From: Denitrobacterium detoxificans
Lineage (GTDB): Bacteria > Actinomycetota > Coriobacteriia > Coriobacteriales > Eggerthellaceae
DNA length: 64,000 bases
Reading direction: 5' to 3'
Assembly (NCBI RefSeq): GCF_015062615.1
Contig: NZ_SUUH01000001.1
Coordinates: 62,001 to 126,000 of the forward strand
Made by a program: the position numbers and the translations under genes
Notes under the pieces: model-generated
The model's input: only the letters and a program-made list of their open reading frames with translations
What the model was told of the DNA's origin: nothing
Database searches by the model: none
Shown: positions 6,349 through 15,505 of the stretch, one piece after another
Layout: each line of letters opens with the position of its first letter
How positions within the stretch are numbered: position 1 is the first letter of the stretch

Positions 6349-8747
6349 AGCAGCGACTGAGGGTCCACGTCAATCGCGACGCTCACCGTGCTCTGGGCCT
6401 TGCGAGCGCGAAAGACGGGAGCCAGCACCGTGGCGATATCGGACCCAAGCGGCGCCTTCACGCTAATGTGATAGCGATAGTTGCCACGCAAACGCGAAAG
6501 CACGCATGGCACCGGAGGCAACATGAGCCAATCGCCCACGGCTACCTTCGATAGCTGGTCACGTAGCTGCTCGTACAGTTGAATGGCGTGATCGCGCACT
6601 TCCCCTTCGTTCTTGCCCCAAATGCGTACGTCGGCCAAGCGCACGTACGGAGGATATTGCAGGGCCTTTCGCTTGGGGAGCTCGTCCTTCAGGAATGCTG
6701 CGCGATCGTAACGGGCAGCGGCGCGTATGGCGGCAGACGACGCGTTATACGTTTGCACGATGACGCGGCCCGGCAAATCGGCGCGGCCCGCACGCCCCGC
6801 AACCTGCTGAATCAAGTCGAACGTACGCTCCCCCGAACGAAAATCGGGAAGGCGCAACTGCGTATCGGCATTGATGACGCCCACGAGCGTCACGTCGTCG
6901 AAGTCGAGCCCCTTTGCAATCATCTGGGTACCCAGCAAAACGGCGGCATCAGCTGAGGCAAAGCGCTCGAGCAACGCACGATGAGCACCCTTGCGCGACG
7001 TCGTGTCGGCGTCCATGCGAATGAGATCGACGACGATGCCGTCTTCGGAAATAGGCATGGGCGAAGACGCTTCCGCATCGGAAGAGCACGTGACGTGGTA
7101 GCGGGATCCAAACGCCTCGATTGTTCCCCGTAGCTCGGCTTCCACGCGCTGCGTGCCCGCGCCAAACTTCTTCAAGTAGGGGCTACCGCATTCGGGGCAC
7201 AGCGCTGGTGCCGCCATGGTGTAGCCGCAATGATGGCACACCAGGGAAGAGCCGCGCTCATGATAGGTAAGCGACGTAGAGCAGCTGGGGCACGTGGGCA
7301 CGAACCCGCATTCGCGACAAAGCAGAAACGAGGCGAAGCCACGCTGGTTGAGCATGAGAACGGCCTTGCGACCTTGGTCTATGGTCTCCTTCAGGGCGTT
7401 CTGCAACTTGCGAGAGAACATGGAACGACTGCCGCTGCCAAATTCATTCGCCATGTCCACGACATCGACGTGCGGCATGGGCTTGCCGTTCGCGCGTTCA
7501 GGAAGCTCGACGCAAGACCACGCATCATCGAAATGGACGCGATGGAGCGTTTCGATGGAAGGCGTGGCACTACCCAAAACGAGCGCACCGCCCACATGCT
7601 GGGCCATCCACGCAGCTACGTCACGCGAGACGTAGCGCGGGGCCTGGTCTTGCTTATACGAACCTTCGTGCTCCTCGTCGATGACGATGAGGCCAAGATT
7701 CGCAAGCGGAGAGAAGAGCGCACTACGGGCGCCCACAACGACGCGCGCATTGCCCGAGCGAATGAAATCCCACTGGTCGTAGCGTTCCCCCACGCTCATG
7801 CGCGAATGAAGCACAGCGACCATATCGCCGAACCTGCCCCTGAAGCGAGCAACCGTCTGTGGCGTAAGGGAGATCTCGGGCACGAGGACGATAGCCGTCT
7901 GCCCCGCCTTGATAACCCGTTCAATGGCCTGCAGGTAGACTTCCGTCTTTCCCGAGCCCGTAACGCCATCCACGAGCACAACGCGCCCGCAATGGGCATT
8001 GTAAGCCCGCTCGATTTCGGCAAGCGCGCGCTCTTGCCCCTCGGTAAGCTTCGGTTTGGCAGTGGGTTCGAAGGCAACAGAACGATAGTCCATCTGCGCG
8101 GCCGCGCCATCAACGCGCTCCATGCCACGCATGCGACGACGCGATTCCACCGCAAGCACGCCCCGTTTCTCAAGGGACTTAAGCACGCTCGAAACCGATC
8201 CGTATTCCGCAGTGAGCTCGGCAACGCGCAGCTCGCCCGCGGAAAGCGCTTGAAGAATGGCCTCTTGCTTGACCGCTCCCTTGCGTGGGGTAAATTCAGC
8301 CGCTGCCGGCAGAAGCCGCACCCAACGATCATCGACTTCCCCAACCGTAGGCTGCTCCAAGCGCCAGCCATGAGCACCTCGCACCATGCGAGGAACGCCA
8401 CCGGGCGGCGTGAACAGACGAACGCAGCTGGAAAGCGGTGCGACATAGCGATTGGCAAGGAATTCCGCACATGCGGCGCCGTTCTCATCGAAGAAGGGCT
8501 TGCTGAGGACGGATGCAATGGGCTTAAGCTTTGACGCCTTGCAACCAGCGTCGGCCTCGAGCGAAGCAAGGTCGTCTTCCGCATATTCGCTCACGCGCAT
8601 AACGAAGCCAACGGCCTGCCGGCCGCCAAACGGCACCAGAACAGAGCACCCGACCTGGAAATCATCCAGATGATCGGGTGCAATGTAGGTGTAAGCGCTA
8701 TCGAGCGCCTGAGTTGGTATGTCGAGGACTACCTGCGCAGTGCGCAT
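6345..8747 (-). CDS. priA: Primosomal protein N' (replication restart helicase)
   Basis: This 800-residue SF2 helicase reloads the replisome at stalled forks. Motifs seen include Walker A GVTGSGKTEVY, Walker B IDEEH, LGSATPS, and the zinc-binding insertion with paired cysteines (CRECGFVPTCPSC and later CHHCGY, CPECGS). TQMIAKGLDF and QQVAGRAGR follow. The N-terminal part matches the PriA 3'-DNA-binding domain (VVLDIPTQALDSAYTY). It starts 3 bp after the metK stop, so the two genes are one operon. Confidence 0.95.
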   Translation of the reverse strand: MRTAQVVLDIPTQALDSAYTYIAPDHLDDFQVGCSVLVPFGGRQAVGFVMRVSEYAEDDLASLEADAGCKASKLKPIASVLSKPFFDENGAACAEFLANRYVAPLSSCVRLFTPPGGVPRMVRGAHGWRLEQPTVGEVDDRWVRLLPAAAEFTPRKGAVKQEAILQALSAGELRVAELTAEYGSVSSVLKSLEKRGVLAVESRRRMRGMERVDGAAAQMDYRSVAFEPTAKPKLTEGQERALAEIERAYNAHCGRVVLVDGVTGSGKTEVYLQAIERVIKAGQTAIVLVPEISLTPQTVARFRGRFGDMVAVLHSRMSVGERYDQWDFIRSGNARVVVGARSALFSPLANLGLIVIDEEHEGSYKQDQAPRYVSRDVAAWMAQHVGGALVLGSATPSIETLHRVHFDDAWSCVELPERANGKPMPHVDVVDMANEFGSGSRSMFSRKLQNALKETIDQGRKAVLMLNQRGFASFLLCRECGFVPTCPSCSTSLTYHERGSSLVCHHCGYTMAAPALCPECGSPYLKKFGAGTQRVEAELRGTIEAFGSRYHVTCSSDAEASSPMPISEDGIVVDLIRMDADTTSRKGAHRALLERFASADAAVLLGTQMIAKGLDFDDVTLVGVINADTQLRLPDFRSGERTFDLIQQVAGRAGRADLPGRVIVQTYNASSAAIRAAARYDRAAFLKDELPKRKALQYPPYVRLADVRIWGKNEGEVRDHAIQLYEQLRDQLSKVAVGDWLMLPPVPCVLSRLRGNYRYHISVKAPLGSDIATVLAPVFRARKAQSTVSVAIDVDPQSLL

Positions 8748-8750
8748 GGA

Positions 8751-10022
8751 CTACAGCCCGCAAGCAGCACGCAATTCGTCGACCTTGTTCGTGGCTTCCC
8801 ACGTAAACTCGGGAAGCTCGCGGCCAAAATGGCCATATGCGGACGTCTTGCGGAAGATGGGGCGGCGCAGATCGAGGGCATCGATGATGGCAGCCGGACG
8901 CAGGTCGAAGACCTGGCTGACGGCAGCTTCGATCTTTTCGATTTTCACCGTGTTGGTACCAAACGTTTCCACCAGGATGGAAAGGGGACGCGCCACGCCA
9001 ATGGCGTAAGCGAGCTCGATTTCGCACTTACTTGCCAAGCCCGCAGCCACGATGTTCTTGGCAACCCAACGAGCAGCATATGCAGCGGAACGGTCGACCT
9101 TGGTGGCATCCTTGCCGCTGAACGCGCCGCCGCCGTGGCGACCCATGCCGCCGTAGGTGTCGACGATAATCTTGCGGCCGGTGAGGCCCGTATCACCCAT
9201 GGGGCCACCCACGACGAACCTACCCGTGGGGTTCACGAAAACCTCGGCTCCTTCCCAAGCGACGCCCTCGCGCTCGAATACGGGAGCAATAACATGCTCA
9301 ATAAGGTCGGCCTTGATCTGCGGCGTTTCCACTTCGGGGGCATGCTGCGTAGAGATGAGCACCTTTTCGACGCCCACCGGCTTGTCGTCGACATAGCGAA
9401 CGGTGACCTGCGTCTTTCCGTCGGGACGCAGATACGGCAGCTCGCCGTTCTTGCGTACCTCGGTAAGACGCTCGGAAAGACGATGCGCCAGGAAGATGGG
9501 CATGGGCATAAGCGTGCTGGTTTCGTTGCACGCGTAGCCAAACATCACGCCCTGGTCGCCAGCGCCAATGGTGTCGTACGGATCGTTTTCGGCGGCTTCG
9601 CCATGCTGCGCCTCGTAGCTTTCGTCGACGCCAGCAGCGATATCGGCAGACTGCGCGTGCATGTAGTTGGCAACAGCGCACGTTTCAGCGTCGAAGCCCA
9701 TGTCGGAACCCGTGTAACCAATTTCGCGCACGACATCACGCACGATGGAGTCCACGTCGACGTACGCCTGGGTGCGAACCTCGCCCATAACGGTAATGAT
9801 GCCCGTGGTGGTGAACGTCTCGATGGCGGTGCGCACCTCGTTGATGTCGGCAGCGGTACCACTGTTGGGCGAAACGTAACCAGCTTCCTGAAGGGCGGCT
9901 TCGCGCTCGAGGATGGCATCGAGGATGGCATCGGAGACCTGGTCGCAAATCTTGTCGGGATGTCCCTCCGTGACCGATTCGCTCGTAAACAGGTAGGAAC
10001 GACCCTGGGTTTCATTCGCCAT
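8751..10022 (-). CDS. metK: S-adenosylmethionine synthetase
   Basis: The 423-residue enzyme makes S-adenosylmethionine from ATP and methionine. Family signatures are clear: FTSESVTEGHPDKICDQVSD at the N-terminus, GAGDQGVMFGYA in the middle, and GGAFSGKDATKVDRSAAYAA in the C-terminal half. The length is slightly above the usual 385-400 because of a short insertion near residues 100-120. It lies immediately upstream of priA and is divergent from the ATP-grasp gene. No SAM riboswitch was recognised in the 110-bp leader. Confidence 0.97.
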   Translation of the reverse strand: MANETQGRSYLFTSESVTEGHPDKICDQVSDAILDAILEREAALQEAGYVSPNSGTAADINEVRTAIETFTTTGIITVMGEVRTQAYVDVDSIVRDVVREIGYTGSDMGFDAETCAVANYMHAQSADIAAGVDESYEAQHGEAAENDPYDTIGAGDQGVMFGYACNETSTLMPMPIFLAHRLSERLTEVRKNGELPYLRPDGKTQVTVRYVDDKPVGVEKVLISTQHAPEVETPQIKADLIEHVIAPVFEREGVAWEGAEVFVNPTGRFVVGGPMGDTGLTGRKIIVDTYGGMGRHGGGAFSGKDATKVDRSAAYAARWVAKNIVAAGLASKCEIELAYAIGVARPLSILVETFGTNTVKIEKIEAAVSQVFDLRPAAIIDALDLRRPIFRKTSAYGHFGRELPEFTWEATNKVDELRAACGL

Positions 10023-10134
10023 GGAACTATCTCCTTCGTAAGTAGCGGCGGATGGGCTCTACGCCCGTATTTTTTCTTGCGTGCAATGATACACTTTTAC
10101 GGAAAAAACCATTCGAACTTTTCGGAGAGAACCC

Positions 10135-11508
10135 ATGACGCTGAACAAACAGTACACCAATGAGTTTACGAGGATAATCGAGCAGCTCGATGGCGATATA
10201 GACAGCCGTCGCGCTGCATTCGCATACATGGAGAATTCCACGGCCATCGTGCACTACGAACTCGCCGAATCCTCGTTCGTGCCGCGCCTGTTCGACCGCG
10301 CCACCTATGACGAGATGAAGCACGTAGCGGAAACAACGCACACCATCTGCGAAAAGGTCATGCGCCATTATCTGGACGACGCAGACTATCGCCAGATCTT
10401 CAAATACGACGAGCGCCTGGCGGATCTCATTATGATTCCCCAGCGCTATGATGCACTGCTCCCCTTCGCCCGCTTCGACATTTTCCTGAACGAAGACGAC
10501 CTGACCAGTGGATTTTGCGAGCTAAATGCCGACGGATCCTCGGGAATGAACGAAGACCGCGAGCTAAACATCTCGCTCGCGAACAGCAAGACCATGCGGG
10601 AATTCAAGAAGAACCATACCATGCAGACAAGCGATCTGTTCTACCCTTGGGTCGACGAGTTCATCCGCATCTACAACACGTTCGAGAACCGCGTCGAACA
10701 TCCTACGTTCGCAATCGTGGACTTCATGGAGAACGCAGTGGTCGACGAATTCAAGGTGTACTGCACCTACTTCGCGCAGCGCGGATACCCTTGCATCGTT
10801 GCCGATGTGCGCGACCTGGTCTTCGAAGACGGCGTGCTCCGCACGAAGTCTGGTCGCCGCGTCGATGCCATCTGGCGTCGCAGCGTCACCAACGACATCC
10901 TGAACCACTGGGACGAAAGCCAGCCGCTCATCGAAGCCACCCGTGCGGGAGCCGTGGCGCTCATCGGAAGCTTCGCGGGCCACATCGTTCATGACAAGCA
11001 GATCTTCGACGCGCTCTTTCATCCGAAGACGCGCGCGTTCCTTACGCAGGAGGAATGCGATTTCGTTGACGCCCACGTTCCGCAGACGAAGTTCCTCGAC
11101 GACGCTCACATCAATTTGGACGAAGTGCGCGCGAACAAGGACAGCTGGATCATCAAGCCCACCGATCAGTATGGCGCCGCCGACGTCTACGCAGGCCAGA
11201 TGCATACCCAAGAGGAATGGGAAGCCATCGTGAGCAAATTCGCGAATGGCGCCGCTGGCGCACCCTTCCTGGTGCAGACGTATCTCACGCCCTACGAGAC
11301 CGACGTGCTGCCCATCGTTCCCGACATGCTGGAGCGCGATGCCGCCGACATTCCGCGTCAGCTGAGGCCCTACAAGAACCTGAATGGCCTCTACGTGTTC
11401 AACGGAACCTTCGCGGGCGTGTTCAGCCGCCTGGGGCCAAATGCCATCATCAGCAATCCCATGGGCGACCTTACGAGCGCAACCATCTGGGTCGACTGCG
11501 ACCTATAA
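10135..11508 (+). CDS. Glutathionylspermidine-synthase-like ATP-grasp protein
   Basis: This 457-residue protein resembles the circularly permuted ATP-grasp fold of glutathionylspermidine synthase C-terminal domains. Supporting stretches are GFCELNADGSSGMNEDREL, KDSWIIKPTDQYGAADVYAG (the ATP-binding lysine strand), and the C-terminal NGTFAGVFSRLG followed by a final strand. GGAGAG precedes the ATG. ATP-grasp enzymes of this group join a carboxylate to an amine via an acyl phosphate. No amidase domain is present, and a real glutathionylspermidine activity is not implied. It heads a rightward run with a DUF1461-like protein and gltX. The substrate is unknown. Confidence 0.65.
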   Translation: MTLNKQYTNEFTRIIEQLDGDIDSRRAAFAYMENSTAIVHYELAESSFVPRLFDRATYDEMKHVAETTHTICEKVMRHYLDDADYRQIFKYDERLADLIMIPQRYDALLPFARFDIFLNEDDLTSGFCELNADGSSGMNEDRELNISLANSKTMREFKKNHTMQTSDLFYPWVDEFIRIYNTFENRVEHPTFAIVDFMENAVVDEFKVYCTYFAQRGYPCIVADVRDLVFEDGVLRTKSGRRVDAIWRRSVTNDILNHWDESQPLIEATRAGAVALIGSFAGHIVHDKQIFDALFHPKTRAFLTQEECDFVDAHVPQTKFLDDAHINLDEVRANKDSWIIKPTDQYGAADVYAGQMHTQEEWEAIVSKFANGAAGAPFLVQTYLTPYETDVLPIVPDMLERDAADIPRQLRPYKNLNGLYVFNGTFAGVFSRLGPNAIISNPMGDLTSATIWVDCDL

Positions 11509-11530
11509 CCGAAACGAGCAATTCAAGAAC

Positions 11531-12361
11531 ATGAGCAAATCGAACGAGTCTTCCCCGCTATCCACGTTCGTCGCAAACGTGGCATCCATCGTGTGCTGCG
11601 TTTGTCTTGCGGCAACATACCTGTTCGCAGGCTATGTGGCCTGCGCAGCGCAGCCCACGACGCGCCTGCTAGCCCAAAACACGTGCAGCGCAGACGCTTC
11701 GCCCTACACCTACGACCAGCTCGTGCAGCTTGCCGTCGCCACGCGCGACTACACGGTCGAAGGCCACGACGGTCTGCTTTCCGACGCCAAGGAGCTGCTC
11801 GCCTCGCGCGTGGTGAGCGCCGCGCAAGAAGCAAGCAGCGAGGGGTCGCAGAAGGCGTCCACATGGACGCGGGTGACGAACTCCGTAAACCTGAGCAGCG
11901 AAGACGATAGCCTGCAAACCATGTACGCCATGGCAAGCATATCCGATGCCTACGGGCTCGACGAAGACGCCATGAGCCATCTGGAAGACTGCAACGCGCT
12001 CATCACCAAGGCGGTACCCGTATTCATGGGCATAGCCATCGTTGCGCTCATCCTTGCCGTCATGCTGCGCAACAACAAGAAACTGCTAGGACGTGCGCTC
12101 AGCTGGGGCGGAACCCTCGTGCTCACGCCTCTGTTCTTCTGCGGCATCTGGTCCATCTACAATTTCGACGCCTTCTTCGCCTTCTTCCACGAAGTGCTCT
12201 TCCCCCAGGGGAATTGGACGTTCTCGGAAAGCAGCTTGCTCATTAGCATGCTCCCCGAGGGATTTTGGATGGGCATGGGCGCCCTGTGGTTGGCTGTCAC
12301 GGCAACCGCATGTATCATTTCGATTGTTCTCGGCGGCCGCATGAAGAGGCATGCCGCATAA
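11531..12361 (+). CDS. DUF1461/TIGR01906-like integral membrane protein
   Basis: The 276-residue protein has an N-terminal membrane segment (about residues 13-37) and three more in the C-terminal half (VPVFMGIAIVALILAVML, GGTLVLTPLFFCGIWSI and the final ALWLAVTATACIISIVL). An extracytoplasmic loop of about 115 residues separates the first from the rest. The layout, with FDAFFAFFHEVLFPQGNW before the last helix, matches the DUF1461 family, which has no known function. The ATG at 11531 is 22 bp after the ATP-grasp gene. In-frame sequence upstream overlaps that gene and is atypical. Confidence 0.7.
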   Translation: MSKSNESSPLSTFVANVASIVCCVCLAATYLFAGYVACAAQPTTRLLAQNTCSADASPYTYDQLVQLAVATRDYTVEGHDGLLSDAKELLASRVVSAAQEASSEGSQKASTWTRVTNSVNLSSEDDSLQTMYAMASISDAYGLDEDAMSHLEDCNALITKAVPVFMGIAIVALILAVMLRNNKKLLGRALSWGGTLVLTPLFFCGIWSIYNFDAFFAFFHEVLFPQGNWTFSESSLLISMLPEGFWMGMGALWLAVTATACIISIVLGGRMKRHAA

Positions 12362-12412
12362 CTCCGTTATATCGCCGCGCCATTCGCGGCATAGCATATG
12401 AAGGAAGGCACT

Positions 12413-13900
12413 ATGACAGCATCAGAAGTACGCGTACGTTTCGCACCAAGCCCCACCGGCAAGCTCCACATCGGTGGCGCCCGCACGGCCATCTACAACT
12501 GGGCCTTTGCGCGTGCGATGGGCGGAACGTTCGTGCTTCGCATCGAAGACACCGACCCCACGCGCTCCACCGAGGAAAACACCCAGATTATCCTGCGCGC
12601 CATGCGCTGGCTGGGCCTGGATTGGGACGAAGGCCCCGAAGCGGGCGGCGAATATGGCCCCTACACGCAAACGGAGCGCCTGGACACGTACCGCGAAGCC
12701 CTCGAGAAGCTGAAGGCGGAAGGCAAGGTCTACCCCTGCTTCTGCTCGAAGGAAGAGCTCGACGCCAAGCGCGCCGCCGCCGAGCAGAACGGCCAGGCGT
12801 ACTGCGGCTATGACCGCACCTGCCGCGACATCGACCCCGAAGAGGCTCAACGCCGCATCGACGCAGGCGAAGAGCACGTATGGCGCCTAAAGGTCCCCGC
12901 CGACCACGGCCCCATCACCTTCGAGGATGCCGTGTACGGCCCCATGGAGTTCCCCGCCGATGTCATGGACGACCTCATCCTGGTGCGCTCCGACGGTAGC
13001 CCCACGTACAACTTCGCCGTCGTCTGCGACGATGCCAACATGCGCATCACGCACGTCATCCGTGGCGACGATCACCTGTCCAACACCCCGCGCCAGATCC
13101 TCATTTACGAAGCCCTGGGCTATCCTACGCCCACCTTCGCACATCTGTCGATGATCCTGGGCGGAGACGGAAAGAAGCTCTCGAAGCGCCATGGCGCAAC
13201 GAGCGTGGAAGAGTACCGCGACCGCGGCTACCTGCCCGACACCATGGTGAACTTCCTGGCGCTTCTGGGCTGGAGCCTCGACGGCGAAACCACCATCATT
13301 CCGCGCGACGTTCTCTGCCGCGAGTTCTCGCTCGAGCGCATCACGAAGAAGGATGCCGTATTCGACGAGACGAAGCTGAACTGGATGAACGGCCAGTACA
13401 TTCAGCATATGGGCGCAAGCGAATGGCTGAAGGCCGCGCGCTCCTGGCTGGTGCAGGCCGGTGCCACCGAAGCCGATATCGACGCCGACCCCGAGCGCTT
13501 CATGAAGATGTACGCGCTTGTCGCCGAGCGCCTGCAGCGCTTCGACGAACTGCCCGAAAAGCTTGCGTACCTGTTCTGGGGGCCCGAAGTCACGCTCGAC
13601 GAAAAGAGCGTGAAGAAGGTGCTGCTGAAGGAAGGCGCTCGCGCCGAGGAAGCGCTGCGCGCCGCTCGCGACATCATCGCCGACGAGTCCATCGCCTGGG
13701 AATGTGACCCGCTGCAGGATACCGTTCGCGGCCTATGCGAAAAGCTCGACATGAAGGCGAAGTTCGTCTTCCAGCCAATCCGCGTTGCCATCTGCGGCAA
13801 CATGGTTTCGCCCCCGCTCTTCGAAAGCGTGGAGCTCATGGACCGCGCCGACGTGGTCGCCCGTATCGACACAACCCTGAAAGAAGTCTTCGGTGCATAA
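12413..13900 (+). CDS. gltX: Glutamyl-tRNA synthetase
   Basis: The 495-residue class I synthetase charges tRNA-Glu. The HIGH-type motif APSPTGKLHIGG is near residue 11 and the KMSKS-type motif is KKLSKRHGATSVEEY. FVLRIEDTDPTRST and YTQTERLDTY are also diagnostic of GltX. I chose MTASEV at 12413 because AAGGAAGG lies just upstream; the earlier ATG at 12398 would overlap that site. Its end overlaps the next gene by 8 bp. Confidence 0.95.
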   Translation: MTASEVRVRFAPSPTGKLHIGGARTAIYNWAFARAMGGTFVLRIEDTDPTRSTEENTQIILRAMRWLGLDWDEGPEAGGEYGPYTQTERLDTYREALEKLKAEGKVYPCFCSKEELDAKRAAAEQNGQAYCGYDRTCRDIDPEEAQRRIDAGEEHVWRLKVPADHGPITFEDAVYGPMEFPADVMDDLILVRSDGSPTYNFAVVCDDANMRITHVIRGDDHLSNTPRQILIYEALGYPTPTFAHLSMILGGDGKKLSKRHGATSVEEYRDRGYLPDTMVNFLALLGWSLDGETTIIPRDVLCREFSLERITKKDAVFDETKLNWMNGQYIQHMGASEWLKAARSWLVQAGATEADIDADPERFMKMYALVAERLQRFDELPEKLAYLFWGPEVTLDEKSVKKVLLKEGARAEEALRAARDIIADESIAWECDPLQDTVRGLCEKLDMKAKFVFQPIRVAICGNMVSPPLFESVELMDRADVVARIDTTLKEVFGA

Positions 13901-15014
13901 ACTCGTTGTCGTAAACGAATACTGCACGCGCCAGGCAGGCTCAGATTGCGCACGCTGCGAGCACGCATGCCCGCATGGAGCAATCAGCCTGCCCGAAGGC
14001 AACGCCGCGCCCGTCGTAGACCACGACGTCTGCAATGGATGCGGCATTTGCTTTGGCGTATGCGACGCGTTCGCCAGCACGCATCTCACCATGAACGACT
14101 TGCACGCACGCATTCGCCGCATCGCCACAAGCGGGCGCAGGGCATACCTTACGTGCAAGGAGAATATCTTTCCCGACCTGCACATCGACACGAACGTCGT
14201 GGTGCTCCCCTGCCTTTCCATGGTTCCACCCGAGCTATGGACGCTACTCATGGCCGAAAAGATCAGGCTCACCATCGCCTGCGACCTGAAGTACTGCGAA
14301 GACTGCGATCGCGCAGGCGAAATAGGCGGCGAGCTCTTCCCCCGCGCCATCGAGATTGCCGAACAGCGCACGGGAGAAAACGTCCTGTTCAGCTATAGGA
14401 TTCCCGAAAGCCAGAAGCTTATCGAGAAGTACACCGACGAGGAAGACCCCACAGACCGCCGCGCCGCGTTCACCGGCCTGCTTTCCGATGTAGGGGAAAT
14501 CGCCAGCGGCAAACGTCGCCTGCGAAACTCCGAGGTGCTGCAAGACTATTACGCAAAGAAGGAACGCGCCCGCGCCGTAGCGCGCCTGAACCTCTCCGAA
14601 AATAGCCCCTTTGCGGATTTCACGCCCGAAGGACGCCAGAAGCATACGCTCTTCCCACGCCAGAAGATGCTGCTGGAAGCCGTGGAGCGTCGGCATGATA
14701 TCGCCGCCGAGATTCCCGTGGGCATATCGAAGACCGACTTCGAATACTGCACGGGTGCCGGAGCATGCGTTGCCGCCTGCCCCACGGGCGCTCGGTCGCT
14801 CGACCAGGAAACGGGCAAGCCCGAAGTTGACCCCATGTACTGCGTAGGGTGCGGCGCATGCATGAACGCATGCGAGCAAAGCGCGGTGTTCATCGACGAA
14901 GCCACGGCGGAAATCTACCTCGACGAGCTCGAGAAGGCATCCGAAGAATCCGCTGAAGCGAAAGCGAAGAAGGAAAAGCACAAGCACGGCCTACACCTAG
15001 GACACAAGGAGTAG
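13893..15014 (+). CDS. Polyferredoxin-like multi-cluster iron-sulfur protein
   Basis: The 373-residue protein has two pairs of cluster motifs. The N-terminal pair is C-x7-C-x2-C-x3-CP and CNGCGICFGVC. The C-terminal pair is CTGAGACVAACP, where the second cysteine is alanine, and CVGCGACMNAC. The third site has only three of the usual cysteines, so it may hold a [3Fe-4S] cluster or borrow another ligand. The middle third contains extra cysteines (ACDLKYCEDCDRAGEIGG). The C-terminus is Lys/His-rich. It overlaps gltX by 8 bp and is followed 2 bp later by a thioesterase. A role as an electron carrier is inferred from motifs only; the partner is unknown. Confidence 0.75.
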   Translation: MHKLVVVNEYCTRQAGSDCARCEHACPHGAISLPEGNAAPVVDHDVCNGCGICFGVCDAFASTHLTMNDLHARIRRIATSGRRAYLTCKENIFPDLHIDTNVVVLPCLSMVPPELWTLLMAEKIRLTIACDLKYCEDCDRAGEIGGELFPRAIEIAEQRTGENVLFSYRIPESQKLIEKYTDEEDPTDRRAAFTGLLSDVGEIASGKRRLRNSEVLQDYYAKKERARAVARLNLSENSPFADFTPEGRQKHTLFPRQKMLLEAVERRHDIAAEIPVGISKTDFEYCTGAGACVAACPTGARSLDQETGKPEVDPMYCVGCGACMNACEQSAVFIDEATAEIYLDELEKASEESAEAKAKKEKHKHGLHLGHKE

Positions 15015-15016
15015 CA

Positions 15017-15433
15017 ATGGAACACGATGCGTATCTGGAAACCGTCCGCTCCTACTTCGCAGACGACCTGTTCGCGATGAAAACGTCGGGGATACGCATC
15101 GTAGATGCAGAGCCGGGAAGCTCGGTTGTAGCGGTAACAGTAGACGAGCGACATCACAACGCCAAGGGCGGCGTAATGGGCGGTCTTTACCTCACGATGG
15201 CCGATTTCGCGAGTGCCATTGCCGATTGGGACGAGAACGAGATCAACATGACCGTGTCGAGTTCGATGCAATTCACTGATATGCCAAGGGGAAACGAGCT
15301 CATTGCCACGTGCTCGGCGAAGCGCCGCGGTCGCACGATGGGCTTCTACGATATCGATATTTGCGACAGCGAAGGACGCCTGGTGGCACACGGGTCGTAC
15401 TCGCTCATGCATCGTCCGCTGCCTGCCAATTAA
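15017..15433 (+). CDS. PaaI-like hotdog-fold thioesterase
   Basis: The 138-residue protein has the hotdog-fold pattern of PaaI/YbgC-type acyl-CoA thioesterases. HHNAKGGVMGGLYLTMADFA is the central helix with the active-site region, and ELIATCSAKRRGRTMGFYDI is the later strand pair. Its AAGGAG ribosome-binding site overlaps the end of the upstream ferredoxin-like gene. The family hydrolyses aromatic or medium-chain acyl-CoA esters. Because this window also encodes a phenylacetate-CoA-ligase-like protein, an aryl-CoA substrate is possible but not shown. A strong terminator follows. Confidence 0.75.
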   Translation: MEHDAYLETVRSYFADDLFAMKTSGIRIVDAEPGSSVVAVTVDERHHNAKGGVMGGLYLTMADFASAIADWDENEINMTVSSSMQFTDMPRGNELIATCSAKRRGRTMGFYDIDICDSEGRLVAHGSYSLMHRPLPAN

Positions 15434-15456
15434 AGCGCTCATCAACGCATACGCAA

Positions 15457-15491
15457 AAAGGACTCCCATGCCGTTTGGCTGGGAGTCCTTT
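15457..15491. terminator. Bidirectional rho-independent terminator
   Basis: A perfect 12-bp stem, AAAGGACTCCCA with TGGGAGTCCTTT, closes an 11-nt loop that itself can pair GCC with GGC. It separates the convergent thioesterase and GIDE-like genes and has A/T-rich flanks on both sides. Confidence 0.85.
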
Positions 15492-15505
15492 GCTATAGAA
15501 CGTAA

